53,075 nt of DNA. Origin: Halorubrum persicum (GTDB taxonomy: Archaea > Halobacteriota > Halobacteria > Halobacteriales > Haloferacaceae). Below, in pieces: positions 35,141 to 43,146 of this stretch (position 1 is the stretch's first letter; each line of letters opens with the position of its first letter). The notes under the pieces are model-generated. The model searched no databases and was not told the DNA's origin. It saw only the letters and a list, made by a program, of their open reading frames with translations. The stretch covers positions 1 through 53,075 of the forward strand of contig NZ_NHOA01000134.1 of assembly GCF_002727125.1 (NCBI RefSeq). The letters run 5' to 3'. The position numbers and the translations under genes are program-made.

Positions 35141-35235
35141 ATCGGGCCGGTCGGGCGCGAGGAACTAAATCCCATAGGGAACCGGAACTCGCGGGCGGCC
35201 GTCGTCAGTCGGTCCGTCTCGACGACCGGCCGCCG

Positions 35236-35553
35236 TCAGTCGGCGCCGCCGGTCCGCGATCTATCAGTCCGCGATCTATCAGTCCGCGATCTATCAGTCC
35301 GTGATCGGCCGGTCCGCAATCCCCCGATTCGTGATCGACCGCCAGAGCGCTCCGCGGGGCGATCGGTCCGGACGCGGGGGTCGCCCGTGACTGGGGCCTT
35401 GACGAACACCGCGTGGGCCATGACGGCTCCCGCGGCGAGTGCGCCCCCGAGGAGCGCGGCCGTCAACGACAGTCCGACCAGGTTCAGAGCGGCTGTCACG
35501 CCGATCAACGCCGCCGGAATGAGCCCGAGAACGTAGTCGTAGTACCCAGTCAT
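35236..35553 (-). CDS. Small two-helix membrane protein with RSRTD-repeat tail
   Basis: A 105-residue protein with two hydrophobic helices (about 5-25 and 29-50) and a basic, disordered tail ending in four tandem RSRT(D/G) pentads. The repeats are encoded by near-identical 15-base units, so tail length is likely to vary between strains. I do not recognise a function. The box ATTTAATAG in 35581-35590 is about 32 bases before the ATG. Confidence 0.75.
   Translation of the reverse strand: MTGYYDYVLGLIPAALIGVTAALNLVGLSLTAALLGGALAAGAVMAHAVFVKAPVTGDPRVRTDRPAERSGGRSRIGGLRTGRSRTDRSRTDRSRTDRSRTGGAD
35252..35341. repeat. 15-bp tandem repeat inside a small membrane protein gene
   Basis: GTCCGCGATCTATCA occurs three times without change (35252-35296), followed by three degenerate copies to 35341. 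Identical units point to recent slippage or recombination. The unit length keeps the reading frame, adding or removing five residues at a time. Confidence 0.85.
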
Positions 35554-35719
35554 GCTCCATACGACAGTACGGCAAAATCGCTATTAAATCTTGTTCGGGG
35601 TTCTGTGTGGCTCTCAAGGAGGCCACGTCAAACGTTTCTATAACTTATGCGAGCGAGGTCGGTGCAGGCGAGGAATAACGGCGTGTCGGCTCGGCCCTCA
35701 AAGCGTAACCGCGACCGCC

Positions 35720-35735
35720 GCTCGAAAAAACGTGA
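35720..35735 (-). terminator. T-rich terminator after the DUF3054 gene
   Basis: On the minus strand a run of six T (35725-35730) lies 10 bases beyond the DUF3054 stop codon, matching the oligo-T termination typical of archaea. Confidence 0.45.
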
Positions 35736-35739
35736 CCTC

Positions 35740-36150
35740 CTATCGGAGCTTGAAGTACAGCGCGCGCCAGCCGCCGAGCGCGACCGATCCGAGAACGAGC
35801 ATGACCACCGCGAACGCGGGCGCGGCGCTCCCGCGGAAGACGAAGTGGCGAAGGGCCAAGCCGACGACCGCGGCCGGGATCCACGACCGGATCACGAGCG
35901 GGATCGACGACTTCGCGGTCTCGACCGCCCCGGCCGAGTACGCGCCGATCAGGGGTGCGACGATGGCCCAGCCGATCAGGAACGGCGCGAACACCTCCAG
36001 CAGGTACAGGGGGTTCGAAGACAGGAACTCGACGGTGCTGTGGTTGAGCGCGCCGACCGTCAATAAGACGATCAGCGCGATCAGGTCACCGACCGCGAGG
36101 GGTGCGGCGTCGCGGTCGAGTCGTGTTGCGAGGAACGACGAGTCGTCCAT
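35740..36150 (-). CDS. DUF3054 family membrane protein
   Basis: A 136-residue protein with four hydrophobic helices, conserved in haloarchaea and actinobacteria. Visible family features are LTVGALNHSTVEFL, FLIGWAIVAPLIGAY and VIRSWIPAAVVGLALRHFVF. Its function is unknown. It ends 78 bases before glyA begins to be read from the other side of the gap (same strand, downstream of glyA). The 186 bases between its 3' end and the RSRTD-repeat gene hold only the T-run terminator and that gene's promoter; the plus-strand frame there is probably not coding. Confidence 0.88.
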   Translation of the reverse strand: MDDSSFLATRLDRDAAPLAVGDLIALIVLLTVGALNHSTVEFLSSNPLYLLEVFAPFLIGWAIVAPLIGAYSAGAVETAKSSIPLVIRSWIPAAVVGLALRHFVFRGSAAPAFAVVMLVLGSVALGGWRALYFKLR

Positions 36151-36228
36151 GTCGACCCGTCGGAGCCCCCCCTACTTTGTACGTACGGATTCGGTCGGGC
36201 AGTCGGGGCGCCGCCGGCCGGCGCGGCG

Positions 36229-37476
36229 CTACTCGTACAGCGGGTGCTCTTCGCAGAGTTCGACGACGCGCTCGCCGACCTCGTAGATCACGTCGTCGCT
36301 GTCGACGTTGTCGACGACGCGGTGGATGAGGTCGCCGACCTCCTCGATCGCCGCGGCGTCGAAGCCGCGGGTCGTGAGCCCGGCGGTGCCAGCGCGGATC
36401 CCCGACGGGTTGAACGGCGAGCGCGTCTCGCTGGGGACCGTGTTCCCGTTGAGGACGATGTTCGCGGCCGCGAGCGCGTCGGCGGCGTCGCCGCCCGGCA
36501 GGTCCGGGTGCGAGTCGCGGAGGTCGACCAGCACGAGGTGGTTGTCGGTGCCGCCGGAGACGAGGGTGAAGCCGTGGTCCTGAAGCGTCTCGGCGAGCAC
36601 GTCGGCGTTGTCGACCACGTTCTGCGCGTACTCGTCGAACGAGGGGTCGAGCGCCTCCTTGAACCCGACCGCCTTGCCGGCGACGTTGTGCATCAGCGGG
36701 CCGCCCTGCCCGCCGGGGAACACGGCCTTGTCGATGTCGTCGGCGAACTGCTCGTCGCACAGCACGATCCCGCCACGGCCGGCGCGGATCGTCTTGTGCG
36801 TCGAGCCGGTGACGAAGTCGGCGACGCCGACGGGCGAGGGGTGGACGCCCGCGGCGACGAGCCCGGTGATGTGAGCGATGTCGGCGAGGTGGTAGGCGTC
36901 GACGGCGTCGGCGGCCGCCTGAATCTCCTCCCAGTCGACCGTGCGCGGGTACGCGGAGTAGCCGGAGACGATGATGTCCGGCTCGAACTCCTCGGCGGCC
37001 TCGCGGAGCCCCTCGTAGTCGATGTAGCCGGTGTCGGCGTCGACCTCGTACTGCTCGACCTCGTAGATCTGCCCGGTGAAGTTCGCGGGGTGCCCGTGCG
37101 AGAGGTGCCCGCCGTGGTTCAGATCCAGCGAGAGGATCTTGTCGCCGGGGTCCAAGACGGCGTAGTAGACGGCCTGGTTCGCCTGCGTCCCGGAGTGCGG
37201 CTGGACGTTGACGTGCTCTGCGCCCCACAGCTCCTTCGCGCGCTCGATCGCGAGCTCCTCGACCTCATCGGCGTACTCGCAGCCGGCGTAGTACCGCCCG
37301 CCCGGGTAGCCCTCGGCGTACTTGTTGGTGAGGACGCTCCCCTGCGCCTCCAGTACCGCCTCGCTGACGTGGTTCTCGCTGGCGATCATCGCAAGCGTCT
37401 GCTCCTGCCTGTCGCGCTCGCCGTCCAGCGCGTCGGCGACCGCGGGATCGACCTCCCGGACGTGCTCGTGGTCCAT
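36229..37476 (-). CDS. glyA: Serine hydroxymethyltransferase
   Basis: A PLP enzyme that interconverts serine and glycine while loading one-carbon units on a pterin cofactor, tetrahydrofolate in haloarchaea. The 415-residue protein is full length: TLAMIASENHVSEAVLEAQG, VNVQPHSGTQAN, and PLP-binding Lys228 in TGSTHKTIRAGRGG. The ATTAATG box at 37500-37506, about 27 bases upstream of the ATG, gives a leaderless start. It is divergent from tbsP across 225 AT-richer bases. Confidence 0.95.
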   Translation of the reverse strand: MDHEHVREVDPAVADALDGERDRQEQTLAMIASENHVSEAVLEAQGSVLTNKYAEGYPGGRYYAGCEYADEVEELAIERAKELWGAEHVNVQPHSGTQANQAVYYAVLDPGDKILSLDLNHGGHLSHGHPANFTGQIYEVEQYEVDADTGYIDYEGLREAAEEFEPDIIVSGYSAYPRTVDWEEIQAAADAVDAYHLADIAHITGLVAAGVHPSPVGVADFVTGSTHKTIRAGRGGIVLCDEQFADDIDKAVFPGGQGGPLMHNVAGKAVGFKEALDPSFDEYAQNVVDNADVLAETLQDHGFTLVSGGTDNHLVLVDLRDSHPDLPGGDAADALAAANIVLNGNTVPSETRSPFNPSGIRAGTAGLTTRGFDAAAIEEVGDLIHRVVDNVDSDDVIYEVGERVVELCEEHPLYE

Positions 37477-37499
37477 GTAGAAACCCCCGTTCGATCACG

Positions 37500-37506
37500 C
37501 ATTAAT
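37500..37506 (-). promoter_or_regulatory. Box A promoter of glyA
   Basis: On the minus strand ATTAATG is about 27 bases before the glyA ATG, the ideal spacing for a leaderless transcript. Confidence 0.6.
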
Positions 37507-37660
37507 CCTTGCGTCACGTCGGTGGTCGCGCGACGCCCCCGGCCGAGCCGCCCGACACGGTCTCACCCGGGCGGAACGGGGGCGATCGGTGAAAACATCG
37601 TATTCCCCATTTTCGAGGGTTTCGGCGGCTGATAACCCGTTGTTCACCCTCCTAACCCCG

Positions 37661-37670
37661 TTAATATTAA
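37661..37670 (+). promoter_or_regulatory. Palindromic AT-rich promoter element of tbsP
   Basis: TTAATATTAA is a perfect 10-base palindrome followed by ATAC. It would place the start about 10 bases before the tbsP ATG. A second box-like TTTTATC at 37684-37690 is too close to serve the same ATG. A palindromic box could also be an autoregulatory site. Confidence 0.5.
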
Positions 37671-37701
37671 ATACGCAACTGGCTTTTATCCGGAGAGATA
37701 G

Positions 37702-38517
37702 ATGGTGTCAAATTTACTGGAGGCGGACGTCGAGAACGTCCTCGACGCGGCGTTCGAGGGGGACGACGAGGAGCTGTTCGTCGTCGACCCCTCTCCGGAG
37801 ACGATCGTATCGCTGGTCGAGGCGGCGATCGGTCGTGACGACCTGCCGGAGATGTCGATGCTCGTCGACGAACGGACGCTGAAGAGCGTCATGGAGGACT
37901 TCCTCGTGGCGTCGAAGGCGGCAGACCTCGTCGCCGACGGCGCGCTCCACCTCCGCGTCCTCGACGACGCCGTCGACAACGCGCTGTTCGTCTCCCCGTC
38001 GCGGGTCGTCGTGCTCGTGAGCACCGACGACCACGTGGCCGCGCTCGCCTCGAACGACGAGGAGTTCGTCGACGAGGTGTTCGAGACCCACAGCGACGCC
38101 TTCGACGACGCCGAGACGTACGGCCTCCGCACCCCCGCGATCAGCCGGGTCCGGGAGACGATGGCGGCCGAGATCGGCGAGGCGACCCGCGAGGACTTCG
38201 ACGCCGTGCTCGCCTCGATAAACTCCGCCCGAGGCGACGACGGCGGGCTGGACGAGGTGACCGTCTCCCTGCTCGTCGCCGCGAAGAACGACGTGCTCTT
38301 GTACGACATCTCGAAGTGGGGCGAGGACGTCGGGATCGCTTCGAAGGCGACGTTCTCCCGGACGAAGACCCGACTCGAGGACCTCGGGATCATCGACACG
38401 GAGAAGGTCCCGATCGACGTCGGTCGTCCCCGTCTCCGGCTCAAGGTCGGCGACGAGCGCCTCCAGGGCCTCGACGCCGCCGCGCTCGCCGACGAAGTCG
38501 CGGAGATGCTGGCGTAG
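37702..38517 (+). CDS. tbsP: Transcriptional regulator TbsP (DUF5821)
   Basis: A 271-residue haloarchaeal regulator, matching from memory the TbsP family, which acts with TrmB on glucose-metabolism genes in Haloferax. The N-terminal 150 residues form a sensor-like alpha/beta domain (ELFVVDPSPETIVSLVEAAI, MLVDERTLKSVMEDFLVASK). The C-terminal winged helix contains LYDISKWGEDVGIASKATFS and TRLEDLGIIDTEKVPIDVGR. The target genes are not shown here. A GC hairpin and T7 run follow the stop. Confidence 0.88.
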   Translation: MVSNLLEADVENVLDAAFEGDDEELFVVDPSPETIVSLVEAAIGRDDLPEMSMLVDERTLKSVMEDFLVASKAADLVADGALHLRVLDDAVDNALFVSPSRVVVLVSTDDHVAALASNDEEFVDEVFETHSDAFDDAETYGLRTPAISRVRETMAAEIGEATREDFDAVLASINSARGDDGGLDEVTVSLLVAAKNDVLLYDISKWGEDVGIASKATFSRTKTRLEDLGIIDTEKVPIDVGRPRLRLKVGDERLQGLDAAALADEVAEMLA

Positions 38518-38536
38518 CCGACCGACGATCGAGGGG

Positions 38537-38578
38537 CGGGCACCGCCCGTCGCGACACCGTCACCCGCGGCTTTTTTT
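38537..38578 (+). terminator. Hairpin plus T7 run after tbsP
   Basis: CGGGC-ACC-GCCCG (38537-38549) is followed by seven T at 38572-38578. This looks like a terminator for tbsP. The T-run is also about 27 bases before the YcaO gene ATG and could double as that gene's box A. Confidence 0.45.
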
Positions 38579-38601
38579 CGCTCCTTCGCCTCGGCAGGGA
38601 C

Positions 38602-40293
38602 ATGGACATCGGACTTGTCGGCGACGGCCCCGCGGCCGAGGCCGTCTCGGCCGCGCTCGGCGACGTCGACGTGAACGTGATGCCCGTCGAGGCGGGGCTG
38701 CTCGACGGGTTCGACCTCGCGGTCGTGATCGACACCGCCGGCTCGGAGACGTTCGCGACCGCCGACGAGCACCTCGACCGCTGGGTCGCGATCGAGGTCG
38801 GCGGGCTCGGCGGCGTCGCCGTCTCGGCGGTCGACGCCGCGGTGACCGCCTTCGACGAGACCTGCTACGACTGCCTCCGCCGACGCGTCGCGAGCGGCGG
38901 GGCCGAGGCGGCCGACGCGCCGACCGGCCGGCGATCGGCCGTGCGCTACGCCGGCGCGGTGGCCGGACGCCGCGTCATCCGGCTGCTCGCCGGCGACCCG
39001 GTCGGCGACACGGTCGCGGAGGTGCCGGGCGCCGAGCGGACCCTCCTCCCGGTCCCGGGGTGCGGCTGCGGGGACGATCCGGGCGAAGCGCTGCCCCGCG
39101 AGGGCGAAGAGCGGTCGCTGTCTGACGCGGTCGACCGCGCGGAGCGGGCGGTCGACCCCCGAGTCGGCCCGCTCTCGGAGGTCGGCGAGCAGGAGTCGTT
39201 CCCCGTGCCCTACTACGTCGCGCGCGTCGCCGACACGACGCCGTTCTCGGACGCGCGGGCGGCCGAGTTCGGCGGCGGCGTCGACGCCGGCTGGGACGCC
39301 GCGTTCATGAAGGCGCTCGGCGAGGGGTTGGAGCGGTACGCCGCCGGAGTGTACCGGGAGGCGTCGTTCACGCGCGCGCCGGCGGCGAACGTCCCGAACC
39401 CAGTCACTCCCGACGCGTTCGTCCGCCCCGAGAGCGCGGAGTCGTACGCCCGCGAGGACCGGCTCCCGTGGGTGACCGGCGAACACCTCGGCACGGGCGA
39501 AGCCGCGAGCCTACCCGCGGAGTTCGTCGGCTTCCCGCCGCCGGAGAACCGGTATCGACCCGCGATCACGACCGGGCTCGGCCTCGGCAACTCCGGGCCG
39601 CACGCGGCGCTGTCGGGGCTCTACGAGGTCATCGAGCGCGACGCGACGATGACCAGCTGGTACTCGACGGCCGACCCGCTCGGGATCGAGGTCGACGACG
39701 AGGGGTTCGCGGAGCTCGAGAAGCGCGCCCGCGCCGAGTCGCTGTCGGTGACCCCCCTCCTCGTCACGACCGACATCGACGTGCCCGTCGTCGCGGTCGG
39801 CGTCCACCGCGAGGGCGACTGGCCCCGCTTCGCGGCGGGCTCCGGCGCCGACCTCGATCCCACCGCCGCGGCCCGGAGCGCGCTCGCGGAGGCGCTGCAG
39901 AACTGGGTCGAACTCCGGTCGATGGGGGCCGACGCGGCCGCCGAGCAGGGCGCGGCGATCGGTCGCCACGCCGACTTCCCGACGGAGACGCGGGCGTTCT
40001 TCGATCCGGAGGCGACCGTGCCCGCCGCGTCGCTCGGCGAGCCCGACCGCTCGGGCGCCAACGAGTTGGCCGCCGTCGTCGAGCGCGTGGAGACGGTCGG
40101 GCTGGAGCCGTACGTCGCGCGGACGACGACCCGAGACCTCGCCGCGCTCGGCTTCGAGGCGGTCCGCGTGCTCGTCCCCGGCGCGCAGCCGCTGTTCACG
40201 GGCGACCCGTTCTTCGGCGACCGCGCCGGCGACGTGCCGCGGTCGATGGGGTTCGAGCCCGATCTCGAGAAGGAGTACCACCCGTTCCCGTGA
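38602..40293 (+). CDS. YcaO-domain protein with zinc-binding E1-like N-terminal region
   Basis: A 563-residue predicted ATP-dependent peptide cyclodehydratase or thioamidase. The N-terminal 200 residues resemble the truncated E1/ThiF-like partner of azoline synthetases: a Rossmann-like start (MDIGLVGDGPAAEAV) and two Cys pairs (Cys88/91 in CYDC and Cys154/156 in GCGCG) that could hold zinc. The YcaO domain follows with ALGEGLERYAAGVY (ATP/Mg Glu241, Glu244), LYEVIERDATMTSWY and ALAEALQNWVELRS. The C-terminus KEYHPFP carries the Pro-rich tail important for azoline YcaO enzymes. No dehydrogenase, TfuA or precursor peptide is seen adjacent. Confidence 0.85.
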   Translation: MDIGLVGDGPAAEAVSAALGDVDVNVMPVEAGLLDGFDLAVVIDTAGSETFATADEHLDRWVAIEVGGLGGVAVSAVDAAVTAFDETCYDCLRRRVASGGAEAADAPTGRRSAVRYAGAVAGRRVIRLLAGDPVGDTVAEVPGAERTLLPVPGCGCGDDPGEALPREGEERSLSDAVDRAERAVDPRVGPLSEVGEQESFPVPYYVARVADTTPFSDARAAEFGGGVDAGWDAAFMKALGEGLERYAAGVYREASFTRAPAANVPNPVTPDAFVRPESAESYAREDRLPWVTGEHLGTGEAASLPAEFVGFPPPENRYRPAITTGLGLGNSGPHAALSGLYEVIERDATMTSWYSTADPLGIEVDDEGFAELEKRARAESLSVTPLLVTTDIDVPVVAVGVHREGDWPRFAAGSGADLDPTAAARSALAEALQNWVELRSMGADAAAEQGAAIGRHADFPTETRAFFDPEATVPAASLGEPDRSGANELAAVVERVETVGLEPYVARTTTRDLAALGFEAVRVLVPGAQPLFTGDPFFGDRAGDVPRSMGFEPDLEKEYHPFP

Positions 40294-40346
40294 CCCGTCG
40301 GGGGGCCGGGCGCTCCTCGCCGTTTCCGCTTGCCACATCCCGCCGG

Positions 40347-40353
40347 TTTAAGC
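40347..40353 (+). promoter_or_regulatory. Box A promoter of the cupin gene
   Basis: TTTAAGC is about 27 bases before the ATG at 40377, giving the cupin its own leaderless transcript separate from the YcaO gene. Confidence 0.5.
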
Positions 40354-40376
40354 CGCTCCCGGCCGCTCACTCGCGC

Positions 40377-40715
40377 ATGGACGTACTTCCGGACGCGGAC
40401 GTGGAGGCTGTCGAGGCGGTCGACGGCGTGTTTCTCACGCAGGGCGCCGCCGGCGAGGAGACGAGCATCCAGCGGTTCGCCATCGATCCCGGCGCCGAGG
40501 TCCCCGAGCACGACCACCCGCACGAGCAGGTCGGCGTGATCACCGAGGGGACGATCACCTTCGTCGTCGACGGCGAGGAGCGCGTCGTCGAGGCGGACGA
40601 CACGTACGTGATCCCGGGCGGCGAGCCGCACGCGGCGCGCAACGACGGCGACGAGCCGGTCGTCGGCTACGACATCTTCTCGCCGCCGCGGACGAACCCG
40701 GACTGGCAGGAGTAA
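40377..40715 (+). CDS. Small cupin domain protein
   Basis: A 112-residue single cupin. The first metal motif is EVPEHDHPHEQVGVITEG, with two or three His and a Glu. The second is VIPGGEPHAARNDG, with the final His. The fold is a beta-barrel metal-binding enzyme or sensor; the reaction cannot be predicted. It lies between the YcaO gene and repeat copy A. Confidence 0.87.
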   Translation: MDVLPDADVEAVEAVDGVFLTQGAAGEETSIQRFAIDPGAEVPEHDHPHEQVGVITEGTITFVVDGEERVVEADDTYVIPGGEPHAARNDGDEPVVGYDIFSPPRTNPDWQE

Positions 40716-40741
40716 TCGTCCGGGCCGGCGGTGGCAGATCT

Positions 40742-41013
40742 TGCGGTGGCGCGTGCCGGTGAGCAGCCGTCAGGCTGCGAATCGCACGCGCGAGGGAGCG
40801 GTGAGCGCTCGGAGAGCGCGAACCGCGAGGCTGGGGAGGCGTGAGGTGCGGTCGCTGTGCGGGTGGGACTCAAAGGGGCAGCCGCGAGGGCGAAGACGGG
40901 CGACGCAAGCACTGCAGGGAGCGAACAACGTGAGCGACCGAAGCGCGCAGCGAGCCCATCGAGTCCTCGCGGCTGGGGCTTTGGAGGAGTTCATCGACGA
41001 TCCGCCAGCAACC
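40742..41013 (+). repeat. Dispersed structured repeat, full copy A
   Basis: Non-coding element of about 272 bases that fills the gap between the cupin gene and the beta-RFAP synthase gene. In order: stem GCGCGTGC/GCACGCGC enclosing hairpin GCAGCC-GTCA-GGCTGC; a nested hairpin with GCGCTC/GAGCGC; the conserved GAGGCTGGGGAGGCGTGAGG block; an 11-bp stem pairing 40879-40889 with 40965-40975; the conserved core AAGCACTGCAGGGAGCGA; and the tail GGCTGGGGCTTTGGAGG ending CAGCAACC. The order matches copy B while many stem bases differ. Confidence 0.8.
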
Positions 41014-41126
41014 GCGTATACGCGGCCGCGTCAATCGCGACGCGTCTATCCACGGTCCACGTACCGAGGCAACGCCCGCCACTGTCACGCACCCTTTATC
41101 AGTCCGTCCCGAAGCGGGGGGCATCC

Positions 41127-42128
41127 ATGCCACGGGTGAGCGCCGGGGCGCGGCTTCACTTCGGCTTCTGTAACCTCAGCCTCTCGCACGAGCGGCTGTA
41201 CGGCGCCCTCGGGCTCGGGCTCGCTGAGCCGCGGGTCGTCGTCGACGCGGAGCGGGCGGAAGCGGTGACCGTCGACGTCGAGGCCTCGGGCGCCGATCCG
41301 GCCGTCCGCGACGAGGTGCGCGAGTACGCCGCTCTCGCCGCCGACCTCCTCGGTGTCGGCGGCGCTCGAATCGCGGTCCGCCGGACCCTTCCGCGCCACG
41401 CCGGCCTCGGGAGCGGCACGCAACTGGCCGCGGCGACGCTCGCAGGGGTCGCGGCCGCCCACGGACGGGACCCCCGAGTCCGGGAGCGCGCGCCGGCGCT
41501 CGGTCGCGGCGGGCGCTCTGGCGTCGGCGTCGCGACGTTCGAGGCCGGCGGGTTCGTGCTCGACGCCGGCCACCCCACCGCGCGGTTCACCACCGACCGG
41601 CCGGCCGACGGCGAGTGGACCGTGCCGCCGGTGGCCGCCCGCCACGCCGTCCCGGACGAGTGGCGGTTCCTGCTCGTGCGCCCGAACGCCGCGCCCGGTC
41701 GGAACGGCGACGCCGAGGACGACGCGATGCGGACCGCGGTCGAGCGGGCGGAGCCCGGGCTCGCCGACCGGATCGGCGGGGTCGTCACCCGGCGCGCGCT
41801 CCCGGCGATCGCGGAGGGGAACGCGGAGCGCTTCGGCGCCGCGGTCGCGGAGATCGGTCGCCTGAACGGCGCGTGGTACGCCGACGAGCAGGGGGGCGTC
41901 TACCGCCCGCCGGTCGGCGACGTGGTGGCGTCGCTGTCGGACGCCGCGGCCGTGTTCGGCGCCGGGCAGTCGTCGTGGGGGCCGACCGTGTACGGGGTCA
42001 CGGACGCCGCGAACGCGAGCGCGGCCGCGACCGCCGGCGAGCGGGCGCTCGCCGAGGCGGGCGTCGACGGGACGGTCTCCGTCGCGGCGGCGGCCGCCGA
42101 CGGGGCGCGGGTGACAGAGCGGGAGTGA
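41127..42128 (+). CDS. Beta-ribofuranosylaminobenzene 5'-phosphate synthase homologue (GHMP superfamily)
   Basis: A 333-residue protein of the beta-RFAP synthase family, which in methanogens condenses 4-hydroxybenzoate or p-aminobenzoate with PRPP at the start of methanopterin synthesis. RLHFGFCNLSLSHERLYGALG is the family N-terminus. PRHAGLGSGTQLAAATLAGV is the GHMP-type glycine-rich loop, and FGAGQSSWGPTVYG lies near the C-terminus. Haloarchaea normally use folate, so the product here is uncertain. TTTATC at 41095-41100 about 30 bases upstream fixes the ATG; the open frame upstream is repeat copy A. Confidence 0.88.
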   Translation: MPRVSAGARLHFGFCNLSLSHERLYGALGLGLAEPRVVVDAERAEAVTVDVEASGADPAVRDEVREYAALAADLLGVGGARIAVRRTLPRHAGLGSGTQLAAATLAGVAAAHGRDPRVRERAPALGRGGRSGVGVATFEAGGFVLDAGHPTARFTTDRPADGEWTVPPVAARHAVPDEWRFLLVRPNAAPGRNGDAEDDAMRTAVERAEPGLADRIGGVVTRRALPAIAEGNAERFGAAVAEIGRLNGAWYADEQGGVYRPPVGDVVASLSDAAAVFGAGQSSWGPTVYGVTDAANASAAATAGERALAEAGVDGTVSVAAAAADGARVTERE

Positions 42129-42188
42129 GGCGAGCGCGGTCGGCGAACGAGCAACAACACTAAGCGGAGCGCCCTCCCCATACGGAAC

Positions 42189-43025
42189 ATGCCGAGTCTT
42201 CCGTTCGGCGTCGCCCGGCTCGACTCGATCCTCGATGGCGGGGCGCCGCCGGGGAACGTCGTGTTGCTCGCGGGCGAGTCCGGCGCCGGCGCGCGCGAGT
42301 TCCTGTACACCAGCGCCGCGATGAACGCCCTCGGGCGAGCCGACGCGGAGCTGTTCGACCTCTACTACGGCGATCTCCACGCCAGCGCGGCGCTCCCCGA
42401 CGAGGTGCACTACCTCTCCTTCACCGCCGACACCGACGCGATCACCCGGGAGATGGGGTACACGATGGCCGACGAGATCGTCGACGCCGCGATCGACGGG
42501 ATCAACTTCCGGGACCTCTCGCCCGAGTACTTCCAGCTCAGCCCGATCCCGCGTGACTGGTACGAAGACGAGACCACCTCGATCACGGAGCTGGGCGAGC
42601 GCGGCGAGTACGAGGACGTGCTCACCGCGTTCGGCGATTACCTGTCGGCGCACGCCGACGGCAGCCTCGTCTGTATCGACTCCGTGACGGACCTCATCTC
42701 GATGGTGGACGACGACCTCGAGTGGAGCGACGTGGCGATGGTGATGAAGGGGCTCAAGAAGGCCGCCTACGAGTGGGGCGGGCTCATCCTCGTGCTGGTG
42801 AACACCGACTCGATCTCCGACCGCGAGTTCGGCGCGCTGATGGACGCCGCGGGCGGGACCCTCCAGTTCACCTGGGAGAGCGGCGGCTCGCAGCGCGCCA
42901 GAACGATGTTCGTCCACGAGTTCCGCGGGGTGCTCTCCCGGCTGGAGTCGGAGAACATCGTCCGGTTCGAGACCGAGATCCACGACGGCGGCTTCGACAT
43001 CAGCGACGTGCGCAAGATCCGGTGA
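42189..43025 (+). CDS. RAD55/KaiC-like RecA-fold protein with degenerate Walker A
   Basis: A 278-residue RecA-superfamily protein of the haloarchaeal HTR-like type. It starts like KaiC domains (PFGVARLDSILDGGAPPGNV). The P-loop reads GESGAGARE at 29-37, where the conserved Lys and Ser/Thr are Ala35 and Arg36. A Walker B-like strand SLVCIDSVTDL is kept. ATP hydrolysis is therefore doubtful; it may act as a binding or regulatory paralogue. CACTAAGC about 28 bases upstream is a possible box A. The next gene on the same strand starts 117 bases later with its own promoter. Confidence 0.85.
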   Translation: MPSLPFGVARLDSILDGGAPPGNVVLLAGESGAGAREFLYTSAAMNALGRADAELFDLYYGDLHASAALPDEVHYLSFTADTDAITREMGYTMADEIVDAAIDGINFRDLSPEYFQLSPIPRDWYEDETTSITELGERGEYEDVLTAFGDYLSAHADGSLVCIDSVTDLISMVDDDLEWSDVAMVMKGLKKAAYEWGGLILVLVNTDSISDREFGALMDAAGGTLQFTWESGGSQRARTMFVHEFRGVLSRLESENIVRFETEIHDGGFDISDVRKIR

Positions 43026-43125
43026 CCCCTAACCCGTGCCAGCGACGCCCGGAGTCCGTCCCCGAGTATCGATCCGGAGAACGGCGCGACAGATTACTTA
43101 AGTCTCCCCGCTAAACGGAGCGTAG

Positions 43126-43146
43126 ATGACGGAGGATCCGCGATGA
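43126..43146 (+). CDS. Six-codon leader ORF with internal ribosome binding site
   Basis: ATG to TGA encodes MTEDPR. Its ATG lies about 28 bases after the box TTACTTAA (43094-43101), where transcription should begin. Its stop overlaps the next gene's start as ATGA. GGAGG within it is 8 bases before the next ATG, an unusual Shine-Dalgarno site for this window. Either it is a coupled leader ORF or simply a 17-base 5' UTR. Confidence 0.3.
   Translation: MTEDPR

Noticed and set aside
35647..36066. Plus-strand frame starting MRARSVQARNNG with an AT-rich box before it
   Set aside because: The box TCTATAAC gives some promoter signal, but most of the frame is antisense to DUF3054 and its composition is Arg-rich noise.
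41095..41100. Start of the beta-RFAP synthase placed inside repeat copy A (40857)
   Set aside because: TTTATC 30 bases before the ATG at 41127 and the family N-terminus PRVSAGARLHFGF fix the later start.
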